From Aspidiotus rigidus (lineage: Eukaryota > Arthropoda > Insecta > Hemiptera > Diaspididae), in contig JAVHKY010000013.1 in NCBI GenBank assembly GCA_035079385.1, positions 18,102,001 to 18,166,000 of the forward strand: a stretch of 64,000 bases of DNA, in the 5' to 3' direction. The notes beneath the pieces are model-generated. The model was not told the origin of the DNA. It made no database searches and worked only from the letters and a program-made list of their open reading frames with translations. This document shows positions 23,225 to 34,659 of this stretch, piece after piece; the stretch's first letter is position 1; every line of letters starts with the position of its first letter. The position numbers were made by a program, and so were the translations under genes.

Positions 23225-25087
23225 AAAATGGTATGATTGGTTTGGAAGATCGCATAGTGACTATTCTGTTCACGATGTTTATTTTCATTTCATTTCATCT
23301 ATTTTCTTTTCTTTCTAGAATGACTTTTTCGTTGGTGGTGGGATCGGCCGAAGGTGCGTACGAGTGTTCTGGATACATTTTGAAAGTAGGCCTTCATGGG
23401 CCCACTTTTGATCGCATGAATACCTTCGTACTGGCACAAACAATAAATTACTATCCTTCAAGAAGATTGCATTTGCTTCCAAAGTAAAAGGTACGAATGT
23501 AAAGTTTAAAGATATTACAGGATGATAGATGACCAATTTAAGTTGACAAATTTTAGTGCGGTTAAAAACCAGTGAGTTCATGAATAATTTCCTTTTTGCT
23601 CATGTTTTCACACCTTCATTTGCCAAACGATTTTGACCATTTTTCTACAACAAAGCAGTTTACCTGGAGGGTATAATGTTGGCTTCATACGTGCCACGAC
23701 TATCTTTCAAAGAGAACATTTCGAGCTCATTTTATCGAATTTTACGAGTCAGATTTCATCATAATGAAAAAAATGAGGACCCCACCTAGTTTTTCTTTCG
23801 ACTAGCTATGTTTAAATTGTAATTTATATTTTTCGGATCGAGAAAACAAATTATTGACACCATAGATTAATTATTATTTTTTTTGAAATGTAATTGAACA
23901 TAATTTTGTCTGTTCAACAGACTTTGTTGAAAGGAAATTTGGAAAATCGGCGACTACAGAGCGAGACTTAAAGAGCCGAAAATCATCGTTTCTAAAACAT
24001 CATTTTTGGATTATGAACGTGAACAAATGAAGAACCTTAAAAAAAATACAAGTAAATAGGTTTTTCATAGCTTCATATCAAATCTTCATTATTTTCTTGG
24101 ATAGTTGTTCGAAAAACTGTCATTTTGTTTCTGTTTTTGCACGAGAAAGTGAGCGTTTTTTGTTCTAAATAGTGACGCACTGTAAAACTGAAGCAAAATG
24201 AAAAAAAGTGAACAGTAATGAGAAAATTGGAACGTAATAAACTCTGCCACTTTAGCTGACAGCTGATTTTCTTTGTTTACCTGCTCTGATCCCAGTTTAC
24301 TTTTTGTTCAATTATCCAAAAAAATCTCTTACATTGCAGCGTGGTCAGCAAACTTCCGTACTTGCGCATTTAAGTGCTTCCTCTCCCACGCTGCAACGTA
24401 ACTATTGTACTTAACTTCGTGATTACTTTACATCTTTGCATCTTCTTAAAAATCTGCGCCCAGAATTCATTCTTTCATTTGGATGATCGACATACGTGAC
24501 GTACCCGTATGAAGGAGAATAAATTCGTATTCAAGGGAGTGAAAGAAAACACATCCTTCAGACCTTAAATTTCTTCACCTACTTATGAACGTAGCAGAAA
24601 TCTCACAACTACGGTTGTTAAAAACTTCGCCAACTTTTGGTCTCAGGCTGGGAAAAAATTTTTCTTGAATTCACTCAAAAAATTTGAAACCTATCGACTC
24701 TTTTGTAAGAATGCCTTGCCCTAGTACATCAGTCAAATGGGGAAAACTCCAAAATCTAGAGTAGAAGAGCAAGTCTTGCAAATCCGCATTCTTTAATCAA
24801 AACATTTGATCGTTTCTCATCAACACGACATTCTCGTTAAAATTAAATTCTTGAAAATTCCCTTTTTGCTTCTCTTCTTAATTTCTTATACAAGAATAAT
24901 GAAATATGATCGTCTTGAGCATTGACTTTTTGAGTTACAGACAAAAACTTTTCTGAATAACTTCTTTTCCAACATCTCTTTTTTTTTCCTTCAGTTCTTA
25001 GGCAAAAGATGTCAACTATGTAATGAGGATTGTACAAACTTGTAACTTTCTTTTATTTGTTTATGAGTGCAATTCTTTCTTTCAGAA

Positions 25088-25213
25088 ATGGTGAATGTCG
25101 AAGAAGCTCAGGCAAATTCAGAAGCTGAGAAAATTGCAGAAGCTCAAGCAAATGCGGCATCGGAAAATGTACGAGTACAAAATACTCGTGTAATTCCGAT
25201 GCATAAATATTAA
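25088..25213 (+). CDS. Candidate terminal exon, 41 codons, Ala/Glu-rich
   Basis: ATG follows TTCTTTCTTTCAGAA, a strong splice-acceptor-like tract. The frame reads MVNVEEAQANSEAEKIAEAQ, then ANAASENVRV, and ends MHKY. It contains an internal AEAQAN duplication. AATAAA lies at 25281-25286, about 70 bp past the stop. It fits the last exon of the gene carried by the TIR unit. The family is unknown. Confidence 0.35.
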   Translation: MVNVEEAQANSEAEKIAEAQANAASENVRVQNTRVIPMHKY

Positions 25214-25280
25214 TAGCTAAGGGCAGCCTAATTTTATTTCTTGTATTTTTTTATTTCTACTCATATTTTCAACTTTTTCG

Positions 25281-25286
25281 AATAAA
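25281..25286 (+). terminator. Candidate poly(A) signal AATAAA
   Basis: Located about 70 bp downstream of the candidate terminal exon, inside the TIR unit. Confidence 0.4.
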
Positions 25287-25865
25287 TTTATGGTAGCCGA
25301 TAAAATCTAATTTCTTCTACTCTATCCACTCTAAGAATGGCTGTGGTTGGTGGAAAGTGAGCAGCAAAAAGAGTTGGATCGAGCAAATCCTTTCACCAAA
25401 GCCATTCTTAAAGTGAATGGAGAATATCGTGGAAAATAATTGAAAACCTGTAGCAAAATACCGCGGAAAATGATAGCCGCCTGGAAAAAATTCCGCGGCA
25501 GTTTTTAACATCAGCGGATGAACGCTGCAGAATGAGTAGAATAAAATCTGCTGTAGATTGTAGCTGATTCTTGATTTCCTGACGCTTTATGCAGCAGAAA
25601 AATAATTCCTCAAATCTGCCGCATTACGCGGCCATGATACAGTGTAACGTATTACGCTGTAGAACGTCGCGGAATCATCATGCAGAATTCCGTCGCTTTA
25701 TGCGACAGGATTATAGTATCAACGGAAGTATACCGCTCTGTAAAACATGTCGCGGAATACCGCGGAAAATTCATGAAAGCTCTCCGCTCTAACCACAGCA
25801 GAGAGCTTAGTCGCATTCCGCTTCCGCGGCAAAACGCGGTAACGTTTTCCGAGCAGATTTTGTCA

Positions 25866-26186
<321 letters not shown>

Positions 26187-26283
26187 TTATTATCGGAACT
26201 CATAATGAGTGAGTGAGGTGTAAGTAGTGCACTAATATTGAAAAATAAGTTTTTCAATTGTACAAATCTACTTTATTAGTTGC

Positions 26284-26328
26284 TTTTACAAGAGTACTTT
26301 CGGGTGTTATCCCATCATCAGTTGTGTC
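26284..26328 (-). ncRNA. Hammerhead ribozyme-like motif in PLE-1 repeat
   Basis: The minus strand reads ACAA-CTGATGA-TGGGATAACACCC-GAAA-GTACTC-TTGT. CTGATGA and GAAA are the invariant hammerhead core, and GGG/CCC can form stem II with one U left unpaired at its base. After GAAA, G-UA-C plus the A-U pair gives a 2-bp stem III with a 2-nt loop. Predicted cleavage is after CUC. TTGT pairs with ACAA for stem I. Hammerheads with very short stem III are known in the repeats of Penelope-like elements and are reported to act as dimers. Activity here is inferred. Confidence 0.7.
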
Positions 26329-26548
26329 GGAACTGGAGAACAAGGGCTTAACCATGAGTTTTTATAGTATAACACTGTGGTCTCATTGGCTATAACAATG
26401 TCGTGTTGTGATTGGTTCACTTCTTAGAAACTTCTTCTTACAATAATATGACACTGCGTTCTTATTGGCTAAAACATACTGCTTAGTGATTGGTCAATCT
26501 CTTGTCTTCAATGCTGCGTTTCTATTGGCTACCTGGATTCCTGCCGTC

Positions 26549-28505
26549 TCAGTTGTTGGTTCTGTTCTTCTTCTCTCGTCCAATCACCAGTCCGAATAAT
26601 TTTTCGCTGTCAAATGTGATTACATTGTTCAAGAGGCAGGCTTTCCCCCTCTTGGCTTTTGCAATCTCCATTTGTCCCCAGAGTTTTCTTCTCTTTGGGC
26701 GATTCTCTATATGTATGACTTCAAATATTCCCTCTCCATCGTGGTTTTCTTCGTTACAGTGTTTCCCAAAGAGTGACTTGCCATCTTCTTCCTCTTTCGA
26801 CTTTTTGTGCTCCTTTTTCTTGATCTCAAACTTTCTCCCAGTCTCACCGATGTAGATGCCCTCGCACTGTTCACAACTGAGCTTGTACACTCCGCTCAAG
26901 CTTTCCTTGTCCTTTTATTCCCTTCTGGTCGTTGCTAATTATCTTCACTGTGGGTAGGTTATTGTCGATACACACATTTACATTGTAGCCATTGAACCCT
27001 TCTATCACCTTGTTTGTACACTTTCCTATGTATGGTATCGATCCGGAGTACTTTCTCACTATGCCATCATGGGTTCCTTTCTTTGTTTCCATTTTCCCAA
27101 AGACTCCATTCACACGCCTCCACGGTAGTCATTGGCTTCTGCGATCTTCTTTACTATCTCGATCTCTTTCCTCTTCTCTCCGTTGTCCTTGAGGACCGAA
27201 ATCGCCCGATAGCAGTAGTTCGGGATTGCCGCTAACTTATGCCTGGCGTGGTGGTAGGAGTCATTTGGGTTGATGGTGTCAGAATGCGTCGGCTTCCTGT
27301 AGATTTTGTATTCTATCCTATTGTTCTCCAGTGTGAGTACAAGGTCCAAACAGTTGTTGGTCTCATAGCCTTTTTCCACCGTGAATTTGATGCTCTCATT
27401 CATCGCGTTCATTTCTGAAGTGAATAGATCCACCTGTCTGTCACTGCCTGACCACACAATTAGGATATCATCTACTTATCTGGCCCAGTGTTTGACCGAG
27501 TTTCTGAACGTGCTGCCGTTCAGTATCTCGTTTTCCATATCATTCATGAATATCTCCGCCAGTATTGGTGACAGCGGTGATCCCATCGCAAGTCCCTTTT
27601 CCTGACTCTAGAACCTTTTATTAAAGCGGCAGTAGTTCTGGCCCAAGATCTCTTCCTCTACGTTGGCGTACTTCGGCCCATCGGGGTTCCCTGGTACCTG
27701 TTGTTTTTGAGCAGAATGAGGAGTTCCTCCTTCGGTATGGTACCAAACATGTTTGCCACATCAAAGGATATCAGCTCGTCGTTACTCTTGATTTCCAACT
27801 TCTCCAGTTGCTCAATCAGCTCTCCGTTGTTTCTGATACTTCGTCTGGTTGCAAACTGGTAGTTTTCTTTCAGGAATGTGTCTACGATCTTCGCTATCTT
27901 GTAGCATGATGATTGAATGCTGTTGACCAGGGGTCTCATCGGACGGTTCGCTTTTTGGAGTTTTACAAGCCCCTTGGGTTTTGGTGCAACCGGGTTCATC
28001 TCAAGCGTCCTTCCATTGCCGGGTACATTGTTCCGTTTCTTGGTATTTCTGTGTTGGGTCCTTTGTCAGCTCTTGGTATTCATTCACTAGCTAGCTGCGA
28101 TGTACGACTCCTTTTTTTGGGTGCAGTCCTCCTTTACCGTGTTGCCTTTGTCCGCTTTTGTCAAAATCAGGTTGTTCCGTCGGATCTTCTTTTGTAGATG
28201 TGTGACCTTCTTCTGCATTACTTGCGTTCTGTCATAGGTTCGGCAAATATATTCTCTTTGATGTCCAACAGCACTTTCCCAATTTTAGTCCGGTCTTCTG
28301 GTCTCACGTCGTGTTCCATGGTTTGGATTACTTGTTTGCAGCTAATGGCCATACTTTCAAGCTTACACTGGTTCAGCCTCTCTGGCTGCAAGTACTTGAT
28401 GCCTTTGTCCAGCAGTCTTCTTTCTTCTTCTGTGAAGGTGACGCTTGATAGGTTCTCGGTTCTGGGAGCAAAGTTGTGCTCAACTCTCGTTGTCTCTTCC
28501 TTTCT
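26549..28505 (-). pseudogene. PLE-1 reverse transcriptase / GIY-YIG endonuclease, broken
   Basis: Read on the minus strand in order: an N-terminal helical region (FTEEERRLLDKGIKYLQPE); an RT part with KGLVKLQKANRPMRPLVNSI and the motif-A-like SFDVANMFGTIPKEEL; GLAMGSPLSPILAEIFMND; motif C; LDLVLTLENNRIEYKIYRKP; and finally the GIY-YIG domain GVYKLSCEQCEGIYIGETG. RT followed by a C-terminal GIY-YIG defines Penelope-like elements. Motif C reads stop-VDD: the catalytic YxDD tyrosine codon has become TAA (near 27476). Several frameshifts separate the pieces. The copy is dead, though many residues are still conserved. Confidence 0.85.
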
Positions 28506-28511
28506 TCCTTC

Positions 28512-29420
28512 ATGGACCAAGATATGTCCTAGAGATATCTTGCCCAGAAATTGACTGAAAATGTTGGTCAAAACTGAGTGACTGCAGTTCGCTCAAGAAT
28601 AGACCAAGAAAAGCGAATAAAAATATTGATAGATGTGTGGGAATAAATCGACTAAAAATGGCACAAGATATGTTTAGAGGATATTTTCCCAGTAATTTAC
28701 TAGAAATTTTGATCAAAATTGAGGGATTACGTGGCTCAACTAATAATTCTCATTTTAGACTTAAAAAGAGAGTAAAAGCATGGGTAGATATTGAGAAAAA
28801 TAGACTGGAAATGGTCCAAGATATGTTTTAGAGATATCTTGCTCGGAAATTGACTGTAAATTGTGGTTAAAATTGAGTGACTGCGGTTCGCCTAAGAATC
28901 GACTAAGAAAATAGAGTAAAAACATTGATAGATGTTTAGGATAAATCGACTGAAAATGGAACAAGAGGATATCTTCCTAGGAATTGACTGGAAATTTTCG
29001 TTGAACTTTACTGGAAATGGGCTAAGGTATGTCCTAGGGATACCTGTCCAGAAATAGACTGGAAATCTCGATCAAAGCGGTTCGCACGAGAATGGACCAA
29101 GAAAAGAGAGTAAAAACATTGATAGATATTGAGGACAAATCGACTGAAAATAGACCGAGAGGTATCCAAGGGATATCTGCCCAGAAATTTAGTGGAAATT
29201 TTGGTCAAAATTGCGTGACTGCGGTCGGCACGAGAATAGACCAAGAAAAAGAGAAAATTCCATTCTCTATTGACAGTATAATGATCAAAATTGGACCGAA
29301 ATGTGTATTCCGCGTCCCAAACATTATGGTCAACATTTAGTAGGAAAAATACCTGACCCACAATCAACTGAAAACAATAGTCAAATTTTGGTCAATTTAT
29401 CTCAGAAATTTACTAAAAAT
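28512..29420. repeat. Satellite tandem array, unit about 148 bp
   Basis: The word AAGATATGT(C/T)(C/T)TA recurs at about 28519, 28668 and 28816, and diverged versions at about 29024 and 29158. Each unit also holds CAGAAATTGACTG, TTGGTCAAAATTGAGTGAC and GAGTAAAAACATTGATAGAT. Spacing is 148-149 bp for the first units, with shortened units near 28960. It continues the blocks at 21341-22121 and 26008-26186. Confidence 0.8.
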
Positions 29421-29579
29421 CAACCATTTTCTGATGGTACCATAATAATATTAATTACAGATAATTTACTGCAAGAATAAAGTTACGTTATAGCAAAATT
29501 TGTATTTGTCTGTGAACGCCCAAAAACGTGTACATGATTCAATGTCTTTCCGTAAAGTGGAGAAATTTACCTAAACTTT

Positions 29580-29710
29580 ATAGCTCGTAGATCGAATTTC
29601 GAAGTCCCTCTCCTATCATATAATTATAGCTTGGAGGTTGAGATTCCACGTGCCCCATTAAACAGGTTCCCTGCCACCCCTCGTTTAACCCCGTTAAAGA
29701 ACCCTTGAGT
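29580..29710. repeat. Remnant of the 45-bp minisatellite element
   Basis: CCTCTCCTATCATATAATTATAGC is followed by CATTAAACAGGTTCCCTGCC, then CTCGTTTAACCCCGTTAAAG. These match the unit, right end and left end of the family, heavily shortened. Confidence 0.6.
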
Positions 29711-32300
29711 TTTTTTAAAAGAAGAACTAACGCAGAATTGTGGCAGCTGTATGTCGATCAGATTTATGAAAATCGCACTCGTCTTTTTCGTCGTCAAACT
29801 TCGCTAGTCATTTTATCAAGGTGAGTTTTCGTTCAATACGGATAGTCTTCCCTTTTTCTGCTTCCGAATAAGGATGCTGATGCCTACGTTGGGTATTTTT
29901 ATCACGAAAGAAATTCGTGCTCGGATTCTTAAAGAAGAAAATTCTCACTAGATCTTCGACAACATTTTCGCGACTGGCGTCTCTTTTAATTTTAATTTCG
30001 TAACAGTTTATAAACGGTTACACACTGCATCGATTAAATAACCGGTTTGTGCGTGGATACAAAAAATTATTCCGCACTTGCACCTTTCTGCCTTCTTTTC
30101 TGGGGACAACGCTGGTGCCTCGACACTAACATTATGCCGATTAGAATACTCTCGGTTTTTGCGAATTGTTTTCTTTTGTGCGCTAATTTTCGCGCAGTGT
30201 TCAAAGAAAACAGTACAGGTTCGCGTCCGAAATCTAAATTAGCAGTGCCGAAGATTGTGTCGTCGTTAACGGAATATTTAGAATGGACGGGCGGTTTGTA
30301 AGAGAAGAAAGAGGGTTATGAATCACTTATGCCTGACCCTCTCGACCTGAACGAGCGCGCGACGAGAGGGTTAGAAAACCGCAAGGGATTTTTATTATAT
30401 CGAGTTAATTGAGAAGAATTAATTCAAAGTGCACTCGGACTCGATAGAGATCGTATTTCCACGTTTGAAATGCATTTTACGCGTTTTATTATTCACGAGT
30501 GTCGTATCACTTTGACGATTTGTTTCGAAGAATAAGAGGCTCGTCAAAATGCGGGCGAGGTTGCGGCTTAAGGATGCTGATGCTGTTACACCTTCGTTAC
30601 CGCAAGCAGCACTTTTTAGACAACATCCCTCGCCTTTCTATTGAAGTCATCGGGGTTGAAATTCCTAATACCGTAATGTAGACGTCTGTACCCACTTTAT
30701 TTACCCCAACCGCGAGTATGAAGAATGTGTCGTATATTATGGCAAATGAGCTGACTCGGACGTAATTAGCTTTCAGTATACAATACTGCTTATCGTTTCT
30801 TCTCGGAAACCTGTACCCATTCATATTGATATAAGTGGTTGTTAGTCTTACGCACATTTGAAATAGTACTGTTCGCGCGTATATTATAAATATTTTATAT
30901 CTACATAAATACGAGTAAAGATACCCGTCGTAAGCAACCGCGCATGGGAACCTTGAATTACTCGTGGCCCATACAATTGTGCATGTAAACTCGTATAAGA
31001 AAGATGAAATCTATTATTTTATATAAATTACTCTACTATCTTCAACAGTAAAAAAAAAAAAATTAATAGTAATAACGACAACGGTCAACCGCTGAGAATT
31101 TTATGGAAGCGTTCTGTATTTTTTTTTTTTATTTTTTTATTACTACTCTAACGATTATAAATGAGAAATGTAGACGAGGAAAACGAAACGTTTGAGACAA
31201 CTCACTTAACTCGAGTGGGCCTATAACAATAATAACACAATGACACCTTTACGTGGTGCTACAAAATTTCTGTACCTCTTGTCCGATTGAAATATTTAAT
31301 CAGTTATGAAATTTTTCAGTACCGACTCTAGGATAGTATCTAGAATAAATAAAACACGGTAAATATTTCGACGAACGAAAAGAATGAAACAACCCAAGGG
31401 TATATTTTGTTATTCTCTGTATCATATTAGATATAGAATTTTCCGGCCAGCCATTACTGATCGAAGTCGTAATTTGTATATCTTGGACAAAGTAATCTTT
31501 GATCTTGACAAGAAAACAGTTTTATGACGGTTGTTTGAGAATGTCTTTATTTACCGTTGTAATTAATGTTGGAACGGAAGGAAATGAGAGTGAATATTTG
31601 GGATAGATTTTGTAAAGAAGACAGACTCGAAAATGAACGAAGGTATAGGAAATTATCATACAATTTAGTGAACCTTATTTAAAACAACTTAACCAGTACC
31701 TAATAAAAACTATTACATTTTGAAAACAACCCTACTCGACGTTCAATGATATGAAAGAAAACAGATTCTTACTCTCTTGATTTAATATTGAAAATTCTGT
31801 CAAGAGTATTCTCAACAAAAACATTTCATCAACCACTCCTCGCACTTTTCCCCCAAAGATTCGAGTACCTAGATCATTCGAAAAAAATTGGAAATTATGA
31901 GTCATCAAGAAAAGTGAGCCATTTTTGTTATGCACTTGGTAGCTTTTTTTTTTCTTTCTAATTACATCTAACCAAAAAAGTTGAAAAAATAAAAAAAACG
32001 AATAAGAAAAAATATAAAAAAAGAATAGAAAAAAAATCATACACATATATTTGTATAAAAGTAAAAAAAGAGGGGAGAAAAAAAAAACGAAAACAATAAT
32101 TCCGTTGTGAGGACTGGAGCCGAGTTTGAATTCTTGTATTCAGGGAGTATGATTTAAACGCTCTTCAAAATTTATAAATAGTATAAATCATAAAATATGA
32201 AAAAAAGAAAAAAAGAAAAGAGGTTGGAAAGAGGATGGCTACCGGGCCTTACCTCGAAGGAAAAATGGAAAAATTGATTTGAATATAAATGTTGATGGAA
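29711..32300. other. Unique AT-rich DNA, no gene identified
   Basis: A/T homopolymer runs (31050-31140, 31940-32090) and short unsupported open frames. I see no exon with convincing signals or family similarity. Confidence 0.4.
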
Positions 32301-32453
32301 GAGGGTAGGTCAAACGTGTGAGAAAATCGAAGGGTTTTCGGATGGTAGCACGTCGACGGCTCTGAGAGGGCTAGAGAATTCTAGTAAACGCGAAAAGACG
32401 AATACTCCGAAGGGAGAGTAAACCTTGCAAACCGCAGAAAATACAAAACGACG

Positions 32454-32500
32454 AGCGCTTCCGGTTAATAAACCATCTTCAAGCCTGAAATGAAAGCACC
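32454..32500 (-). ncRNA. Decayed hammerhead-like motif in PLE-3 3' region
   Basis: The minus strand has TTGAAGA, then TGGTT/AACC arms around a UAUU loop, then GGAAGCGCTCGTC. The order matches CTGANGA-stem II-GAAA-stem III-GUC, but the first C is T and GAAA is GGAAG, so it is probably inactive or only a look-alike. Confidence 0.3.
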
Positions 32501-32527
32501 TGACGAACGGAGGAGAAGAACAATGTA

Positions 32528-34553
32528 TCAAGATTGGCTAAACGAGAAATCACGGTGTGAATCATGGACCAGATCGATCAGGCCATCTTCCGGAATGAAC
32601 GAGTTGAGTACAGTGATACCGTCAGTGTTGCGATGACGCATTATCTCTATAATATACTCGAGGGCGATGAGCTTTCGGTACGAATTCTCCTTATGGAGGA
32701 GCTTTTCGGGTCCCTCACGGAAGCTGTGGCCACTGTTTATCAAATGATCAGCAAAAGCTGACTCCCCTAAGCGTCCCTTCCCCCAAGACTTCAGGTGCTC
32801 AGCTACTCTAACTTTCATTTGGCGGCTGGTCTCACCAATATAAAAGCCTCCACAATCCCCATATTCCAACTTATAAACACCACTCCTCTCATCGACAGGT
32901 ATGGGGTCCTTCAGTCTCACAAACAACCCCTTAACTGTTGTAGGGTTGTAGAACGCGGGTCTGAAGCCAAACGGGCGGAGGGCCCGACCCAATTGGAGGG
33001 AGAACTTTCCCAGAAAAGGGAGACTGATCTAACGCAACCGGCGATCACGGATCATGTCTCGGGGGAGGGAGGTGGTGGAATCAAGAATGCTCCTTGTAAC
33101 TTTCCTCCGAACCATCACATCAACGTCGACATTGACCCCATTCACTCTAGCCAGGTGTTTTATTGTGAGTACTTCTTTCTTAAAAGCAGACTGACTCAAC
33201 GGAATACGAGTCAGTCTGTGAACTAGGTTATGAAATGCAGCCATCTTGTGAGCAACAGGACCGAAAGAACCACCGTGGACTAAAACATCGGTCGTAGTAT
33301 CTTTCTTGTAAATTCCAAACTCATGGATACCGTCTATAATAGAGATCGATAAATCCAAAAAGTTAATGGAAAATATCCCTATTTTCAACGTAAATTTGAT
33401 GGAAGGGTACCAGGAATTGAGATACCTCAGAAACTCACCAAGGAGATCTGGGTGACCAGTCCAGGTACGAAGACCGTCATCAACGTACCTGTGCCAGTAG
33501 TGAATATGATTAAGTAACACCTGGTTCGAGGAAAAAAGGTCAAGTTCAAACTTAGACATGAAAACTTCGGAGATAAGAGAGCCTAAAGGTGATCCAATTT
33601 TGATCCCTAGTTCATCAGGGAACTCGAAAAATTTCCCTTCAAATTTACAGTAGTTAGGGGACCAGCAGGTGTTCAGAAGATCGAAAAATTCCTGAAGCTC
33701 ATTGTGAGGAATGTTGGCTCTGACGAGTAGCTCACCCATCCGCTGGATAGTAGCAGCCTTGGGAATATTCGGGAACAAACCAACAACATCAAAAGAGCAG
33801 ATGGTCGTTCCCGGGAAGACTTACACCCTTCAGGACATCAGTTAAAGAGGCCGAATTCAAAACCGAATGAGGAGATTCAAAATCAATGCGATTTTTGAAC
33901 CATCGGTCAAGGAATTTGGCAAGGAGGTAAAAGGGGGGAGGAGACGAAAGAAACGACGGGTCGCATCGGGGTATTGTTCTTATGCGCTTTGGGCAGCCCG
34001 TAGAGGAGGGGGGTGGGGTTAGGAACAAGCGGGTTTTTTTTTCAGAGCAGGAGTCTTGATAATAGTCTCACTCCTGTTGATGACACTCCTAACTTCTTTG
34101 ACGTGCTTCGGGAAGCTGAAATCCTCACTCTCTTTAGCACCACACTGCTGGAGGACCTCGTGGACCTTCGAAGAATAGGCGGATTTCTCCATCACCACAA
34201 CAGCATTTCCCTTGTCCGCCTTAGTGACGATTAAATCTCCCTCTTTAACCTTCCTCTTTAAACCTTGAGTCACTCCTTCCATTTATACTCATACGGGGGA
34301 GGGGGTTATTGCGGACTATCTCGGCACAAACTTTCTGGGTATCAAAACCAGGGTCAATCTTAACAGCAAGATCCGCAACAACATTAGCCAAGGTTTCATC
34401 TTTCTTGAGGGGAGGTAGACTAAATTTCAAACCTTTCTCAAGGAGGGCTGTTTCGTCGCCATTGAACACTACCTGACTATCATTTATGAGAGGGGGGGTG
34501 GAATTTATGAACGTCAACACCATCACTCGACCCTTCCTCAACCACATCACCAT
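32528..34553 (-). pseudogene. PLE-3 reverse transcriptase / GIY-YIG, nearly intact with frameshifts
   Basis: In order on the minus strand: an N-terminal region (34245-34553); LIVTKADKGNAVVVMEKS (34019-34282); a piece with SSPPPFYLLAKFLDRWFK (33789-34028, where YGLPKAHK-type sequence is out of frame); and a 249-codon RT block (33029-33778) with FPNIPKAATIQRM, ELGIKIGSPLGSLISEVFM and the intact catalytic motif HRYVDDGL. The GIY-YIG domain follows (32528-32992): GVYKLEYGDCGGFYIGETS then FADHLINSGHS. About three frameshifts separate the pieces (one near 33780-33790, one at a T-run near 34027). Catalytic Asp residues of motifs A and C are all present, so it died more recently than PLE-1/2 or by few lesions. 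Confidence 0.85.
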
Positions 34554-34659
34554 TCACCTTCATTAGAGAGGACAACTTCTTATTTTTCTTCTCCCTCAAC
34601 TTCACCTCAAATTTCCGACACTTTAAATTGACGTCCCGCATAAAGTAATCAAGAATTCT

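Larger units (their letters stand above)
26187..28511 (-). mobile_element. Penelope-like element PLE-1
   Basis: A 2.3-kb minus-strand retroelement inserted in the 148-bp satellite: satellite words stop at 26186 and resume at 28512 (GGACCAAGATATGTCC). It keeps a 3' repeat block with a hammerhead core (26284-26328) and a frameshifted polymerase with reverse transcriptase followed by a GIY-YIG nuclease. Relative to a contiguous satellite, a small piece (about 24 bp) is missing at the junction. A closely related copy, PLE-2, is at 36041-38187. Confidence 0.85.
32310..34640 (-). mobile_element. Penelope-like element PLE-3 (different family from PLE-1/2)
   Basis: A minus-strand retroelement with RT plus C-terminal GIY-YIG. 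Its protein differs clearly from PLE-1/PLE-2 (for example YGDCGGFYIGETSRQMKVRV against CEQCEGIYIGETGRKFEI), so this is a separate lineage. Upstream it adjoins a LINE relic (34660-36000). Near 32454-32500 a motif TTGAAGATGGTTTATTAACC then GGAAGCGCTCGTC resembles a decayed hammerhead. Confidence 0.8.
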
